The notes below the pieces were generated by a model. The model was not told the DNA's origin. It saw nothing but the letters and a program-made list of their open reading frames with translations, and did not search any database. A program made the translations under genes and the position numbers. Source: Micromonospora sp. NBC_01699 (GTDB taxonomy: Bacteria > Actinomycetota > Actinomycetes > Mycobacteriales > Micromonosporaceae). Taken from it: a stretch of 64,000 nt of DNA. The stretch is taken from assembly GCF_036250065.1 (NCBI RefSeq), contig NZ_CP109199.1:6200001-6264000 (forward strand). Reading direction: 5' to 3'. Below are positions 1-10,831 of this stretch, in pieces (within the stretch, counting starts at the first letter, position 1; the number at the start of each line of letters is the position of its first letter).

Positions 1-1454
1 GCCGGGTAGTCGAGCATCCCGTCCGCCAACGCGGCGTTGATGGTCTGGGCCAGGGTGAGCGGTCCCGCCTGCTCCGGCAGCTTGTCACCGAAGGCGGCCG
101 ATCGTGCCCCGGCCCCCGGCCCCGCCGCCCAGGCCCCCGCCTCCGCGACCGTACGGGACACCCTTACCGGACGCCGTGGGGCGAGCGGGGCGACGATGTC
201 GGCGGCGGAGGACAGCTTGGCCTCGCCGAGCACCTCCTCGGCGACCTTGCGCACCTGCCAGCCGACCGCGTCGTACCGCGCGATCACCTGCTCCGGCGTG
301 GCCAGCCCGGCCTCCACGATCAGCCTCGCGGTGCCGATCAGCGGGTCCCGCCCCAGGTCCCGCTGCACCTCACCCACCGGCCGGTACGCCACCTCGGCGT
401 CCGCCCCGGCGTGTCCCATCAGCCGCACCGTGGACAGGTGCAGGATGGCGGGGCGCCGGTGCCGACGTACCCATGTTGCTGCCTCGCTCGCCACGTCGTA
501 CGTCTGGGTGAGGTCGCAGCCATCGGCGGAGAAGTAGCGGATGCCGGGCTTCGCGGACAGCGCGGCGGCCACCCAGCCGTCCGGTGACCGGACGCTGATC
601 CCGAGCCCGTTGTCCTCGCACACAAAAAGGACCGGAATGCGCAGGCCGGTGTGGTCGCACCAGCCGGCTGTGTTGAACGCGGCGGTGGCGCTGGCATGGT
701 TCACCGAGGCGTCGCCGAACGAGCAGACCACTATCGCGTCCGCCGGCCAGTTCGCCCGCGACTCCGCGGCAACGGAACGGGCGTCGGTGAGCCGGGACGA
801 GTTGCCGGCCCGGTGCCGGGCGGCGGGGCCGGCGGCGGTCCGGCGCTGACGTTCGATGGCGAAGCCGACACCGACCGCCCGGGGCAGGTGCGAGGCGATA
901 GTGGAGGTGGTCGGGATGATGTCGAGCGCGGCGTTGCCGAAGACCTTGTGCCGGCCGCCGGCGATCGGCTCCTGCACCGAGGCGACGATCCCGCGCAACA
1001 CGTCCCGAGCCGCGTTCGCGATCGGGTCACCACCGCCGGCAACCCCCTCCGGCCTGCTGAGAGCGTCCTCGGGGCGCTCGTTCCCAGCGTCGCTACCCGA
1101 GGGTACGGCGACCGCCTGAGCCGTCCTCGCCGCGTAGAAGGCGCCGGAGCGATAGTGCAGCAGGGCCGGGTCGGTGGCGCGTACGGCAGCCGCCACGGCG
1201 GCGTTGCCCTCGTGCCCGGCGGAACCGATCGTGTAGAAACCCTCACCGAAGCTGCGCAGCCAGCGCGCGGCGAGGTCGAGGTGCCGACTGGTGAGCTGGG
1301 CGTCGAACAGCTCCAGGGCACGGGCGCCGGTGAGCGTGGCGCCATCGCGGACCGGCCCGTCGGCCGAGCGCACCGGGGTCGGTACGACCAGACCGCCGAC
1401 CGCCTCCCGGAACCGATCGTCGAGATCTTGAGGGGTGGTCACGTCGGACAGCAT
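1..1454 (-). CDS. 2-oxoacid dehydrogenase E1, fused alpha-beta type (partial, 3' end off window)
   Basis: This is a thiamine-diphosphate-dependent E1 that would decarboxylate a 2-oxoacid and pass the acyl group to a lipoyl E2. The frame is open from an ATG at 1454 to the window edge, about 484 codons, with no stop. The N-terminal half reads like the branched-chain/2-oxoisovalerate E1 alpha family: IGSAGHEGNAAVAAAV, then LLHYRSGAFYAAR, the ThDP-Mg motif GDASVNHASATAAFN, and VCEDNGLGISV. The last residues, PLTLAQTINAALADGMLDYP, match the start of an E1 beta (transketolase-like) domain, so alpha and beta appear joined in one chain. The substrate cannot be settled without the C-terminus. No E2 or E3 gene is visible in the window. 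Confidence 0.8.
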   Translation of the reverse strand, partial: MLSDVTTPQDLDDRFREAVGGLVVPTPVRSADGPVRDGATLTGARALELFDAQLTSRHLDLAARWLRSFGEGFYTIGSAGHEGNAAVAAAVRATDPALLHYRSGAFYAARTAQAVAVPSGSDAGNERPEDALSRPEGVAGGGDPIANAARDVLRGIVASVQEPIAGGRHKVFGNAALDIIPTTSTIASHLPRAVGVGFAIERQRRTAAGPAARHRAGNSSRLTDARSVAAESRANWPADAIVVCSFGDASVNHASATAAFNTAGWCDHTGLRIPVLFVCEDNGLGISVRSPDGWVAAALSAKPGIRYFSADGCDLTQTYDVASEAATWVRRHRRPAILHLSTVRLMGHAGADAEVAYRPVGEVQRDLGRDPLIGTARLIVEAGLATPEQVIARYDAVGWQVRKVAEEVLGEAKLSSAADIVAPLAPRRPVRVSRTVAEAGAWAAGPGAGARSAAFGDKLPEQAGPLTLAQTINAALADGMLDYP

Positions 1455-1518
1455 TACCGACTTCTGCCACACCTGACCACTCAGACACGATCCTGGCGCT
1501 GCCGATGTGGCCCGTCGA

Positions 1519-2052
1519 TCAGCCCAGCGGCGGCTCGGCCGGGCAGCCGCCGTCGGAAACCTTCCACATCAGGGTGCGCAGGGTGGCCAACTCGTCGACG
1601 CTGAGTCCGGCCAGCAGTCGGGAGTCCGACATGACCTGACCGACCCGCTCCCGTACCCGTCGACCCTCGTCGGTGACCACAAGGGTGCGCAGCCGGCGGT
1701 CGGCCGGGTCGACCTGGCGGCGTACCAGGCCGAGACGTTCCAGCTTGTCCACCAGCATGGTGATGTTCGACGGGTCGCAGTCGAGCCGTTCGGCCAGGTC
1801 ACGGGCGGGCAACGGCCGATCCGGATCGAGCTCGTGCAGCGCGTTCGCCACCGCCGGCGTCAGCCCCAGCTCGGCCAGATCCACATCCATGAAGTGCCGC
1901 ATCGCCCCCGCCACATGCATGATCCGACGCACCACCTCCCCCGCCACCCCACCCTCGCCCGCCACCCCACCCTCGCCGCCCAACCCACCCTCGCCGCCCA
2001 ACCCACCCCTGACCGGCACGGCAACACCGCTCGGGTCCCTGATCTGCCCCAT
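1519..2052 (-). CDS. MarR-family transcriptional regulator
   Basis: This is a small winged-helix DNA-binding regulator. The C-terminal two thirds is typical MarR: LAELGLTPAVANALHEL, the recognition helix region CDPSNITMLVDKLERLGLV, and the wing RRQVDPADRRLRTLVVTDEG. The ATG at 2052 (MGQIRDPSG) is preferred, although a GTG at 2094 is in frame. The N-terminus carries an unusual Gly/Glu repeat of the type GGEGGLGGEGGVAGEGG. It is encoded by an 18-bp imperfect repeat at about 1935-2015 that merges into the C-rich tract of the neighbouring palindromic element, so the true start could lie further inside. The gene is divergent from the phoD-like gene, and its ligand and target are unknown. Confidence 0.8.
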   Translation of the reverse strand: MGQIRDPSGVAVPVRGGLGGEGGLGGEGGVAGEGGVAGEVVRRIMHVAGAMRHFMDVDLAELGLTPAVANALHELDPDRPLPARDLAERLDCDPSNITMLVDKLERLGLVRRQVDPADRRLRTLVVTDEGRRVRERVGQVMSDSRLLAGLSVDELATLRTLMWKVSDGGCPAEPPLG

Positions 2053-2166
2053 ACCGCAGGACGCTACCCGCGCCCCCACCCCTCCCCTCCCCACCTGCCC
2101 CTCCGCACCCCTCTCCCCCTCCCCTCTCCCCCTCCCTCCCCCTCCCCTCCCCCCCCTCTCCCCGTG

Positions 2167-2222
2167 GATCTAGGGCAAATGGTGGTGATTGGAGATCAAC
2201 AAGCACGTATTTGCCCTAGATC
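2167..2222. repeat. Dispersed palindromic element, copy A
   Basis: A 14-bp perfect inverted repeat has arms GATCTAGGGCAAAT (2167-2180) and ATTTGCCCTAGATC (2209-2222) around a 28-bp loop containing TGATTGGAGATCAAC. Near-identical copies lie at 34455 and 41296. It sits in the divergent intergenic region 2053-2381 between the MarR and PhoD genes. A pyrimidine tract (CCCCTCCCC type, about 2080-2165) precedes it and a purine tract (GGGGAGGGG type, 2223-2275) follows it. I see no gene in this 329-bp interval. Confidence 0.85.
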
Positions 2223-2381
2223 GACGGGGAGAGGGGCGGGGCACGCGGGGGGAGGGGTAAGGGGGAGGGGAGGGGGATGTCACCTTGTGTTTGGGTGGGG
2301 GACATTGATCTGGTTCGGGGTGTGAACCGGGGGTCGGGAGGGTGCGGGGGTCCGTGTTTTCCGGATCCTGGGGAGCTTTGC

Positions 2382-3962
2382 ATGTCTGTTTCTCGACGTA
2401 CGCTGCTGATCGGTGGGGCGGCGGTTGGTGCCGTCGGGGCCGTGGGCGGGTTGCCTGCGGCTGCCGGGGCGACACCCGCCCGGCCGCTGCGGGAGGACCC
2501 GTTCACGCTCGGGGTGGCCTCCGGGGACCCCGACCACGAGGGCTTCGTGCTCTGGACCCGGCTCGCCCCGCAGCCGCTCGCCGAGGACGGGCTCGGCGGG
2601 ATGCCGGCCCGGACCGTGCCGGTCCGCTGGGAACTCGCCGCCGACGAGCGGTTCCGCCGGGTCGTACGCGCGGGCACCGTGCTCGCCCGCCCCGAATCGG
2701 CGCACAGTGTCCACGTCGAACTCGACGGACTGGCGGCCGGACGCGAATACTTCTACCGCTTCCACGTCGAGCGGTACAGCTCGCCGGTCGGCCGGACCCG
2801 GACCGCCCCGTCGCCGTGGAGCATCGGTGGCGCCCTGTCGATGGCCTTCGTCTCCTGCTCGCAGTACGAGCACGGCTACTTCACCGCGTACAAGCGTCTC
2901 GCCGAGACGGATCCGGACCTGATTCTGCACCTCGGCGACTACCAGTACGAGTACGCGCCGGACACGTACAACATCCCCGGCGGGAACCCGCGCGACCACG
3001 AGGGGCCGGAGACCCGCACGCTGGCCAACTACCGGCAGCGGCACGCCCAGTACAAGACCGACCCCGATCTTCAGGCCGCTCACCTGGTGGCGCCGTGGCT
3101 GGTGGTCTTCGACGACCACGAGGTGGAGAACAACTGGGCCGACGACGTGCCCGAGGCGGCCGACCCGGAGTTCCCGTCCCGGCGGGCGGCGGCGTTCAAG
3201 GCGTACTACGAGAACATGCCGCTGCGGCGTACGTCGATCCCGCGCGGCATCGACATGCAGCTCTACCGGCGGGTGCAGTGGGGGCGGCTGGCCACGTTCC
3301 ACATGCTCGACACCCGGCAGTACCGGGACGACCAGGGCTGCGGCGACGGCTACAAGGACTGCCCGGCGGCGGTCGACCCGGCCCGTTCGATCACCGGCGC
3401 CGCCCAGGAGCGGTGGCTGCTCGACGGGTTCCGCCGCTCGTCGGCCCGCTGGGACATTCTCGGCCAGCAGGTCTTCTTCGCCCAGCGGGACAACGACGCC
3501 GGCCCGGCGACGGTGACCAGCATGGACTCCTGGGACGGGTACGTCGCCTCGCGTGATCGGATCACCCGCGGCTGGCTCGCCGCCGGCGTACGCAACCCGG
3601 TGGTGCTCACCGGCGACGTGCACGCCCACTGGGCCAGCGACCTGAAGCTGGACTACGCCGACCCGACCTCACGTACGGTCGGCACCGAGTTGGTCTGCTC
3701 GTCCATCACGTCGGGCGGGAACGGCGCCGACTCGGTCCCGTCGGACCACCCGATGCTCGGGATCAACCCGCACCTTCGGTTCTACAACAACCAGCGCGGC
3801 TTCGTCCGTACGAAGATCACCAACGACCAGCTCAAGGCCGACTTCGAGGTGCTCCCGTACGTCACCACCCCCGACGCTCCCGCCTACACCCGCGCCTCCT
3901 TCGTCATAGAGGACCGCGTCCCCGGCCTCCACCAGACCTACACCCGCCCCCTCACCCCGTAA
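2382..3962 (+). CDS. phoD: Alkaline phosphatase D family, Tat-exported
   Basis: This is a secreted phosphodiesterase/monoesterase of the PhoD family, releasing phosphate outside the membrane. The ATG at 2382 follows GGGGAG and starts MSVSRRTLLIGGAAVGAVG, a twin-arginine signal peptide, as expected for PhoD, which folds and loads its metals before export. Upstream in-frame codons are rejected because they precede the signal peptide. Metal-ligand motifs are visible: HLGDYQYEY near residue 184, FDDHEVENNWADD near 244 and LTGDVHAHW near 410. The 526-residue length is normal for the family. The gene stands alone, divergent from marR and convergent with the yjbQ-like gene. No Pho box was identified with confidence. 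Confidence 0.92.
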   Translation: MSVSRRTLLIGGAAVGAVGAVGGLPAAAGATPARPLREDPFTLGVASGDPDHEGFVLWTRLAPQPLAEDGLGGMPARTVPVRWELAADERFRRVVRAGTVLARPESAHSVHVELDGLAAGREYFYRFHVERYSSPVGRTRTAPSPWSIGGALSMAFVSCSQYEHGYFTAYKRLAETDPDLILHLGDYQYEYAPDTYNIPGGNPRDHEGPETRTLANYRQRHAQYKTDPDLQAAHLVAPWLVVFDDHEVENNWADDVPEAADPEFPSRRAAAFKAYYENMPLRRTSIPRGIDMQLYRRVQWGRLATFHMLDTRQYRDDQGCGDGYKDCPAAVDPARSITGAAQERWLLDGFRRSSARWDILGQQVFFAQRDNDAGPATVTSMDSWDGYVASRDRITRGWLAAGVRNPVVLTGDVHAHWASDLKLDYADPTSRTVGTELVCSSITSGGNGADSVPSDHPMLGINPHLRFYNNQRGFVRTKITNDQLKADFEVLPYVTTPDAPAYTRASFVIEDRVPGLHQTYTRPLTP

Positions 3963-3989
3963 CCCCTCCCGCCCCGATCCCACTGATCC

Positions 3990-4033
3990 AGAGAAAGAGT
4001 GGTTATCCCGCCCCGGATAACCACTCTTTCTCT
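3990..4033. terminator. Bidirectional terminator hairpin
   Basis: A perfect 19-bp inverted repeat has arms 3990-4008 and 4015-4033 (left arm AGAGAAAGAGTGGTTATCC) and a 6-base loop CGCCCC. It lies between the convergent phoD-like and yjbQ-like genes. C-rich DNA precedes it on each transcribed strand. There is no long T run. Confidence 0.75.
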
Positions 4034-4110
4034 ACAAGAGTGCGGTCTCGGGGTTCTTGTGGTGTGCGGAGTTGTGGGGGCGCGGGGAGCAGGGAGGGGC
4101 GGGGGGGCGG

Positions 4111-4515
4111 TCAGGCGGGGAGGAAGCTGAAGCGGACCTGGCGGGTGGGGTTGTCGCCGTTGGGGTCGACCAGGCAGATGGACTGCCAGGTGCCCAGGGC
4201 CAGTTGGCCGGCGAGGACCGGGATGGTCGCGTACGGGGGCACGAAGGCGGGCATGACGTGATCTCGGCCGTGGCCGGGTGAGCCGTGCCGGTGGCGCCAC
4301 CGGTCGTCGGTCGGCAGCAGGTCGTCCAGGGCGCTGAGCAGGTCGTCATCGGAGCCGGAGCCGGTCTCGATGATCGCCAGCCCGGCGGTGGCGTGCGGTA
4401 CGAAGACGTGCAGCAGGCCGTCGCCCTGGCCGTCGACGAACCGCTGGGCCTCCCGGGTGATGTCCCGGACCACGGGACGGGAGCCGGTCCGGACAGTGAT
4501 GACTTCGGTGCGCAT
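4111..4515 (-). CDS. YjbQ/UPF0047 family protein
   Basis: This is a small beta-rich protein of the YjbQ (UPF0047) family, for which weak thiamine phosphate synthase activity has been reported. Its physiological role is unsettled. The 134-residue length is typical. Family signatures are visible: VFVPHATAGLAIIETGSG near residues 53-70, a His-rich stretch HRHGSPGHGRDHVMP, and the C-terminal block LGTWQSICLVDPNGD. The ATG at 4515 (MRTEVITV) matches the usual family N-terminus, and longer in-frame starts would add an unrelated Arg-rich leader. It is convergent with phoD. Confidence 0.85.
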   Translation of the reverse strand: MRTEVITVRTGSRPVVRDITREAQRFVDGQGDGLLHVFVPHATAGLAIIETGSGSDDDLLSALDDLLPTDDRWRHRHGSPGHGRDHVMPAFVPPYATIPVLAGQLALGTWQSICLVDPNGDNPTRQVRFSFLPA

Positions 4516-4736
4516 GGGGGACAGTCTGCCCGAGCGGTCGGTTACGGTCCGTTCCTCCCGTGAACCGGGTGGTTTCCCGCTCCACCGTCGGTTAGCCGAC
4601 AAACATGTTGCCGCCAAGTTACCGGGCGGTACGTGTGTCGAGTGTCGCGTCTGCGGCCACTAGGCGTGACGGAACCGGGCATGAGGGGGCAGGATGGCGC
4701 CAGAGACTAATCCCACACACAACCAAGGGAACGCCT

Positions 4737-7493
4737 GTGGCCACGGAACGCAAGCGCCCGGTAATCAGCGACGGCCTGCCGAGCCAGCTTCCGGACATCG
4801 ACCCTGAAGAGACCAGCGAATGGGTCGAGTCGCTTGACGGAGTCATCGACGAGCGGGGCGCCAAACGCGCCCGTTATGTCATGCTCCGTCTGCTGGAGCG
4901 CGCGAGAGAGCGCCAGGTCGGGGTACCGCCGCTGACCACCACCGACTACATCAACACCATCCCCCCCGAGCGGGAGCCCTGGTTCCCCGGCGACGAGCAC
5001 GTCGAGCGCCGGATCCGGGCGTACATCCGGTGGAACGCGGCGATGCTCGTGCACCGCGCGCAGCGGCCGGAGATCGGCGTCGGCGGACACATCTCGACCT
5101 ACGCCAGCTCGGCTTCGCTCTACGAGGTGGGCTTCAACCACTTCTTCCGCGGCAAGAACCACCCCGGTGGCGGCGACCACATCTTCTACCAGGGCCACGG
5201 CTCCCCCGGTATGTACGCGCGCGCGTACCTGGAGGGGCGGCTCTCGGAGCACCAGCTCGACGGGTTCCGGCAGGAGTTGTCGCATCCGGGTGGCGGCCTG
5301 CCGTCGTACCCGCACCCGCGGCTGATGCCGGACTTCTGGGAGTTCCCGACCGTCTCCATGGGGCTCGGCGGGATGAACGCCATCTACCAGGCCCGGTTCA
5401 ACCGGTACCTGCACAACCGTGGCATCAAGGACACGTCCGACCAGCACGTGTGGGCGTTCCTCGGCGACGGCGAGATGGACGAGCCGGAGTCGCTCGGCGC
5501 GATCGGCGTGGCCGCCCGCGAGGAGCTGGACAACCTCACCTTCGTGATCAACTGCAACCTCCAGCGGCTGGACGGCCCGGTCCGCGGTAACGGCAAGGTC
5601 ATGCAGGAGCTGGAGTCGTTCTTCCGGGGCGCCGGCTGGAACGTGATCAAGGTTGTCTGGGGCCGGGAGTGGGACCCGCTGCTCGCCGCCGACACCGACG
5701 GCGCGCTGGTCAACCTGATGAACACCACGCCGGACGGCGACTACCAGACGTACAAGGCCGAGTCCGGCGCGTACGTCCGGGAGCACTTCTTCGGTCGCGA
5801 CCAGCGCACCCGCAAGCTCGTCGAGGGCATGAGCGACGACGAGATCTGGAACCTCAAGCGGGGCGGGCACGACTACCGCAAGCTGTACGCGGCGTACAAG
5901 GCGGCGACCGAGCACACCGGTCAGCCGACGGTGATCCTGGCCAAGACGATCAAGGGCTGGACGCTCGGCTCGCACTTCGAGGGCCGTAACGCCACGCACC
6001 AGATGAAGAAGCTGACGCTGGACGACCTGAAGTCATTCCGCGACCGCCTCTACCTGGACATCCCGGACAGCGCGCTGGAGAGCAACCCGTACCTGCCGCC
6101 GTACTACCACCCGGGTGAGTCCTCCGAGGAGCTGGCGTACCTGCGCGAGCGCCGGCAACAGCTCGGTGGTTACCTGCCGTCGCGCCGGACCGCGCACAAG
6201 GCGCTGGCGATTCCCGGCCCGGAGCGGTTCGCCGACGTCAAGCGGGGCTCGGGCAAGCAGAAGATCGCCACCACGATGGCCTTCGTCCGGCTGCTCAAGG
6301 ACGTGATGAAGGACCGCGAGTTCGGCAAGCGGTGGGTGCCGATCATCCCGGACGAGGCCCGTACCTTCGGTATGGACTCGCTCTTCCCGACCCAGAAGAT
6401 CTACTCGCCGCACGGGCAGAAGTACACCTCGGTCGACCGGGAGCTGTTCCTGTCCTACAAGGAGTCGACCAGCGGGCAGATCCTGCACGAGGGGATCAAC
6501 GAGGCCGGTTCGGTGGCCTCGTTCACCGCCGCCGGGTCGGCGTACGCGACCCACGACGAGCCGATGATCCCGCTGTACATCTTCTATTCGATGTTCGGCT
6601 TCCAGCGCACCGGTGACGCGTTCTGGGCCGCCGCCGACCAGATGGCGCGCGGTTTCGTGCTCGGCGCCACGGCCGGACGGACCACGCTCAACGGTGAGGG
6701 TCTCCAGCACGAGGACGGCCACTCGCACCTGATCGCCGCGACCAACCCGGCCGTCGTCGCGTACGACCCGGCGTTCGCGTTCGAGATGGCGCACATCCTG
6801 GAGAACGGCCTGCACCGGATGTACGGCGAGGACCCGGAGAACGTCTTCTACTACCTCACCGTCTACAACGAGCCGATCCTCCAGCCGGCCGAGCCCGCCG
6901 ACGTCGACGTGGAGGGGCTGCTCAAGGGCATCTACCGCTACGCGCCGGCACCGTCGGTCTCGAACTCCGGCGGCGGCGAGACGCCGCGGGCCAACATCCT
7001 GGCCTCGGGTACGGGCGTGCAGTGGGCCCTGAAGGCACAGCAGTTGCTGGCCCAGGACTGGGGTGTGGCCGCCGACGTCTGGTCGGTCACCTCCTGGACC
7101 GAGCTGCGCCGGGACGCGGTGCAGGCCGAGGAGCACAACCTGCTCAACCCGGGCGGCGAGCAGCGGGTGCCGTACATCGCGCAGAAGCTCGCCGACGCGC
7201 CCGGTCCGGTGGTCGCGGTCAGCGACTGGATGCGGGCCGTGCCGGACCTGATCTCGCGGTGGATTCCGGGCGACTACACCTCGCTCGGCACCGACGGGTT
7301 CGGTCTGTCCGACACCCGGCACGCCCTGCGCCGGCACTTCCACGTCGACGCCGAGTCGATCACCGTGGCGGCGCTGCGGCAGCTCGCGCTGCGCAAGGTA
7401 GTACCGGCCGAGGTACCGGCCGAGGCAGCCGCGAAGTACGCGATCGGCGACATCTCGGCGGCTCCGGTCGGCGAGACCGGCGGCGACTCCTGA
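4737..7493 (+). CDS. aceE: Pyruvate dehydrogenase E1 component, homodimeric type
   Basis: This enzyme decarboxylates pyruvate with ThDP and acetylates the lipoyl domain of E2, feeding acetyl-CoA to the TCA cycle and fatty acid synthesis. The GTG at 4737 lies 6 bases after AAGGGA and gives 918 residues, within the 890-930 typical of AceE. It starts [20 protein letters not shown]. The ThDP motif [10 protein letters not shown] is near residue 243, with [14 protein letters not shown] following. The pyrimidine-domain block [16 protein letters not shown], followed by [12 protein letters not shown], is also visible. The gene is monocistronic, which is usual in actinobacteria where aceE is unlinked to E2/E3. 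A second, differently built E1 lies only about 3.3 kb upstream. Confidence 0.97.
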   Translation: MATERKRPVISDGLPSQLPDIDPEETSEWVESLDGVIDERGAKRARYVMLRLLERARERQVGVPPLTTTDYINTIPPEREPWFPGDEHVERRIRAYIRWNAAMLVHRAQRPEIGVGGHISTYASSASLYEVGFNHFFRGKNHPGGGDHIFYQGHGSPGMYARAYLEGRLSEHQLDGFRQELSHPGGGLPSYPHPRLMPDFWEFPTVSMGLGGMNAIYQARFNRYLHNRGIKDTSDQHVWAFLGDGEMDEPESLGAIGVAAREELDNLTFVINCNLQRLDGPVRGNGKVMQELESFFRGAGWNVIKVVWGREWDPLLAADTDGALVNLMNTTPDGDYQTYKAESGAYVREHFFGRDQRTRKLVEGMSDDEIWNLKRGGHDYRKLYAAYKAATEHTGQPTVILAKTIKGWTLGSHFEGRNATHQMKKLTLDDLKSFRDRLYLDIPDSALESNPYLPPYYHPGESSEELAYLRERRQQLGGYLPSRRTAHKALAIPGPERFADVKRGSGKQKIATTMAFVRLLKDVMKDREFGKRWVPIIPDEARTFGMDSLFPTQKIYSPHGQKYTSVDRELFLSYKESTSGQILHEGINEAGSVASFTAAGSAYATHDEPMIPLYIFYSMFGFQRTGDAFWAAADQMARGFVLGATAGRTTLNGEGLQHEDGHSHLIAATNPAVVAYDPAFAFEMAHILENGLHRMYGEDPENVFYYLTVYNEPILQPAEPADVDVEGLLKGIYRYAPAPSVSNSGGGETPRANILASGTGVQWALKAQQLLAQDWGVAADVWSVTSWTELRRDAVQAEEHNLLNPGGEQRVPYIAQKLADAPGPVVAVSDWMRAVPDLISRWIPGDYTSLGTDGFGLSDTRHALRRHFHVDAESITVAALRQLALRKVVPAEVPAEAAAKYAIGDISAAPVGETGGDS

Positions 7494-7522
7494 TCGGATA
7501 GTCCCGGGTACGCATCGAGCGC

Positions 7523-7566
7523 GGGCCCGTCCACCGGCTGGTTCTCCAGCCCGGTCGGACGGGCCC
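7523..7566. terminator. Terminator hairpin after aceE
   Basis: The inverted repeat GGGCCCGTCC (7523-7532) / GGACGGGCCC (7557-7566) extends inward through an ACCGGCTGG/CCAGCC-type stem to the tetraloop TTCT. It lies between the convergent aceE and the START-like gene and can serve both strands. Confidence 0.75.
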
Positions 7567-7631
7567 CGTGTCGTCTCCCGGCCGGCCGCGACAGGACTGG
7601 CGAACGCACGGGACTGGCGCAGCGCACGGGG

Positions 7632-8075
7632 TCAGCTGACGGTGGCCAGGCCGGTGAGCCGCTCCAGCGAACCCTCCAGGTTGGCGCCGACCCGGCGCAT
7701 GCCCCAGCGCAGCAGGGCGCCGCTGATCGGGCCGGCCGGCCAGCGCACCATGATCAGTCGTACCGCGGTGGCGTCGTCGCCGTCGGGGGCGAGTTCGACG
7801 TACACCTCGGTGCGCGCCTCGGCGCGGGCGCCGGACCCCTCGGTCCGCTCGCGCCAGGCGATCAGCGTCGGCGCCTGGTAGGCGATCACCTCGGCGTCCA
7901 CGGCCGGACCCCGGATCACCCGGACCCGTTGCCGTCGGCCGAACCCCTCACCGGAGAGGACCTCGGCCTGTCTTACCCCAGCGAGCCAGGCCGGCAGCCG
8001 CTCGGCGCGCTGGACCACGTCCCACACCGAGTCGATGTCTGCCGCTACCCGCACGCTGCGTTCAATGAGCATCAT
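7632..8075 (-). CDS. SRPBCC (START-like/polyketide cyclase) family protein
   Basis: This is a small ligand-binding-fold protein of the SRPBCC superfamily. It opens with the standard strand and helix (MMLIERSVRVAADIDSVWDVVQRAERLPAWL) and ends with the long C-terminal helix (LRWGMRRVGANLEGSLERL). The first of two adjacent ATGs (8075) is chosen because GGAGG lies 9 bases upstream. It is 147 residues long, normal for the family. The ligand is unknown, and there is no polyketide context to suggest aromatase or cyclase activity. It is divergent from the GH1 gene. Confidence 0.8.
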   Translation of the reverse strand: MMLIERSVRVAADIDSVWDVVQRAERLPAWLAGVRQAEVLSGEGFGRRQRVRVIRGPAVDAEVIAYQAPTLIAWRERTEGSGARAEARTEVYVELAPDGDDATAVRLIMVRWPAGPISGALLRWGMRRVGANLEGSLERLTGLATVS

Positions 8076-8119
8076 CTCTAGCTGCCTCCATTGACGACAT
8101 CGTACGAACATTCATTGCT

Positions 8120-8129
8120 TATGCGCATA
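8120..8129. promoter_or_regulatory. Possible operator in divergent promoter region
   Basis: The 135-bp gap between the START-like gene and the GH1 gene is AT-richer than its surroundings. It contains the palindrome TATGCGCATA within TTGCTTATGCGCATATTGG. This could be an operator or a promoter element. The assignment rests only on position and symmetry. Confidence 0.3.
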
Positions 8130-8210
8130 TTGGCACCAAACCGGACGCCTATCCAACGACACGCCGAAGGACTACTCTCCGAACAACTTTCGCGTTTCGA
8201 GGAGGGGTGG

Positions 8211-9541
<1,331 letters not shown>

Positions 9542-9545
<4 letters not shown>

Positions 9546-10819
9546 CCGCCGTGCAGCCGATCCCGGCCTCGCTGCCCGCCGCGCTCGCCGAGCCGACCGT
9601 GCCGGTCCGGCGCGGCTGGATCGCGCTGATCTTCGGCGCCAACCTCGGCGTCTGGATGGCGTTCTTCACCCCGATCCAGATCCTGCTGCCGCAGCAGGTC
9701 GAGTCGATCTCACCGGTCGGCAAGGAGGGCATGCTGGCGGTGGTGACCGGGTTCGGCGCGCTCGCCGCCGTACTGGCGAATCCGCTGGCCGGGGCGCTGT
9801 CGGACCGGACGTCGCTGCGGCTGGGCGGTCGGGCGCTCGGCCGCCGGCACGTCTGGACCGTGGTCGGCGCGCTGCTCGCCGCCGGGTCGTTCCTGCTGCT
9901 CGCCCAGCAGCGCACGATCCTCGGCGTGGCGCTGGCCTGGGTGGCCGCGCAACTGACCCTCAACGCCATGCTCGCGGCGTTGACCGCCGCCATCCCGGAC
10001 CGGGTGCCGGTGGCGCAGCGCGGCGGGGTCTCCGGCTGGGTGGGCATCCCGCAGGCGCTCGGGCTGGTGGTCGGGGCGGTGCTGGTCACCACCGTGGTCA
10101 CCGGCACCCGCGCCGGTTACCTGGTGGTCGCGGGCGCCCTGTTGCTGCTGGCGCTGCCGTTCGCGCTGCTGACCCCGGACGACCCGTTACCGCGTACGCA
10201 CACCCCGCCGCTGCGCTGGCGGGAACTGCTCGCCGGGATGTGGGTCAGCCCGCGCCGGCACCCGGACTTCGCCTGGGCCTGGGGGACCCGGTTCCTGGTC
10301 CAGATGGGCAACGCGCTCGGCACCCTCTACCTGCTCTACTTCCTTCAGGACAAGGTCCACCACGCCGACCCGGAAGCCGGCCTGCTGGTCATGATCCTGC
10401 TCTACACCGTCGGCATGATGGCCACCGCCGTCGTCTCCGGCCGGCTGTCGGACCGTACCGGTCGGCGCAAGATCTTCGTCAGCTGGGCCGGCGTGATCAT
10501 GGCGGTGGCCGCGCTGCTGCTGGCCGCCTGGCCGGTCTGGCCGGCGGCTCTGGTCGCCGCGGTGCTGCTCGGCGCCGGTTACGGGGTCTACCTGGCGGTC
10601 GACGCGGCCCTGATCACCCAGGTGTTGCCGGTCGCCACCGACCGGGGCAAGGACCTCGGCGTGATCAACATCGCGAACGCCGCACCGCAGGTGCTCGGCC
10701 CGGCGCTGTCCGCCCCGATAGTGGTGCACCTCGGCGGCTACCCCACCCTGTACGCGGTGACCGCCGCCGTCACCCTGCTCGGCAGCATCCTGGTGGTCAA
10801 CATCCGGTCCGTGCAGTAG
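9542..10819 (+). CDS. MFS transporter, probable sugar/glycoside importer
   Basis: This is a 12-segment major facilitator protein of 425 residues. The ATG at 9542 overlaps the GH1 stop (ATGA), which fixes the start and implies translational coupling. Hydrophobic segments run throughout, beginning at GWIALIFGANLGVWMAFF. Loop 2-3 carries NPLAGALSDRTSLRLGGR, and the central loop repeats the motif as GRLSDRTGRRKIF. The pairing with a beta-glucosidase suggests uptake of a beta-glucoside, but that is context only. Confidence 0.85.
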
Positions 10820-10831
10820 GGACGGGCGGGT

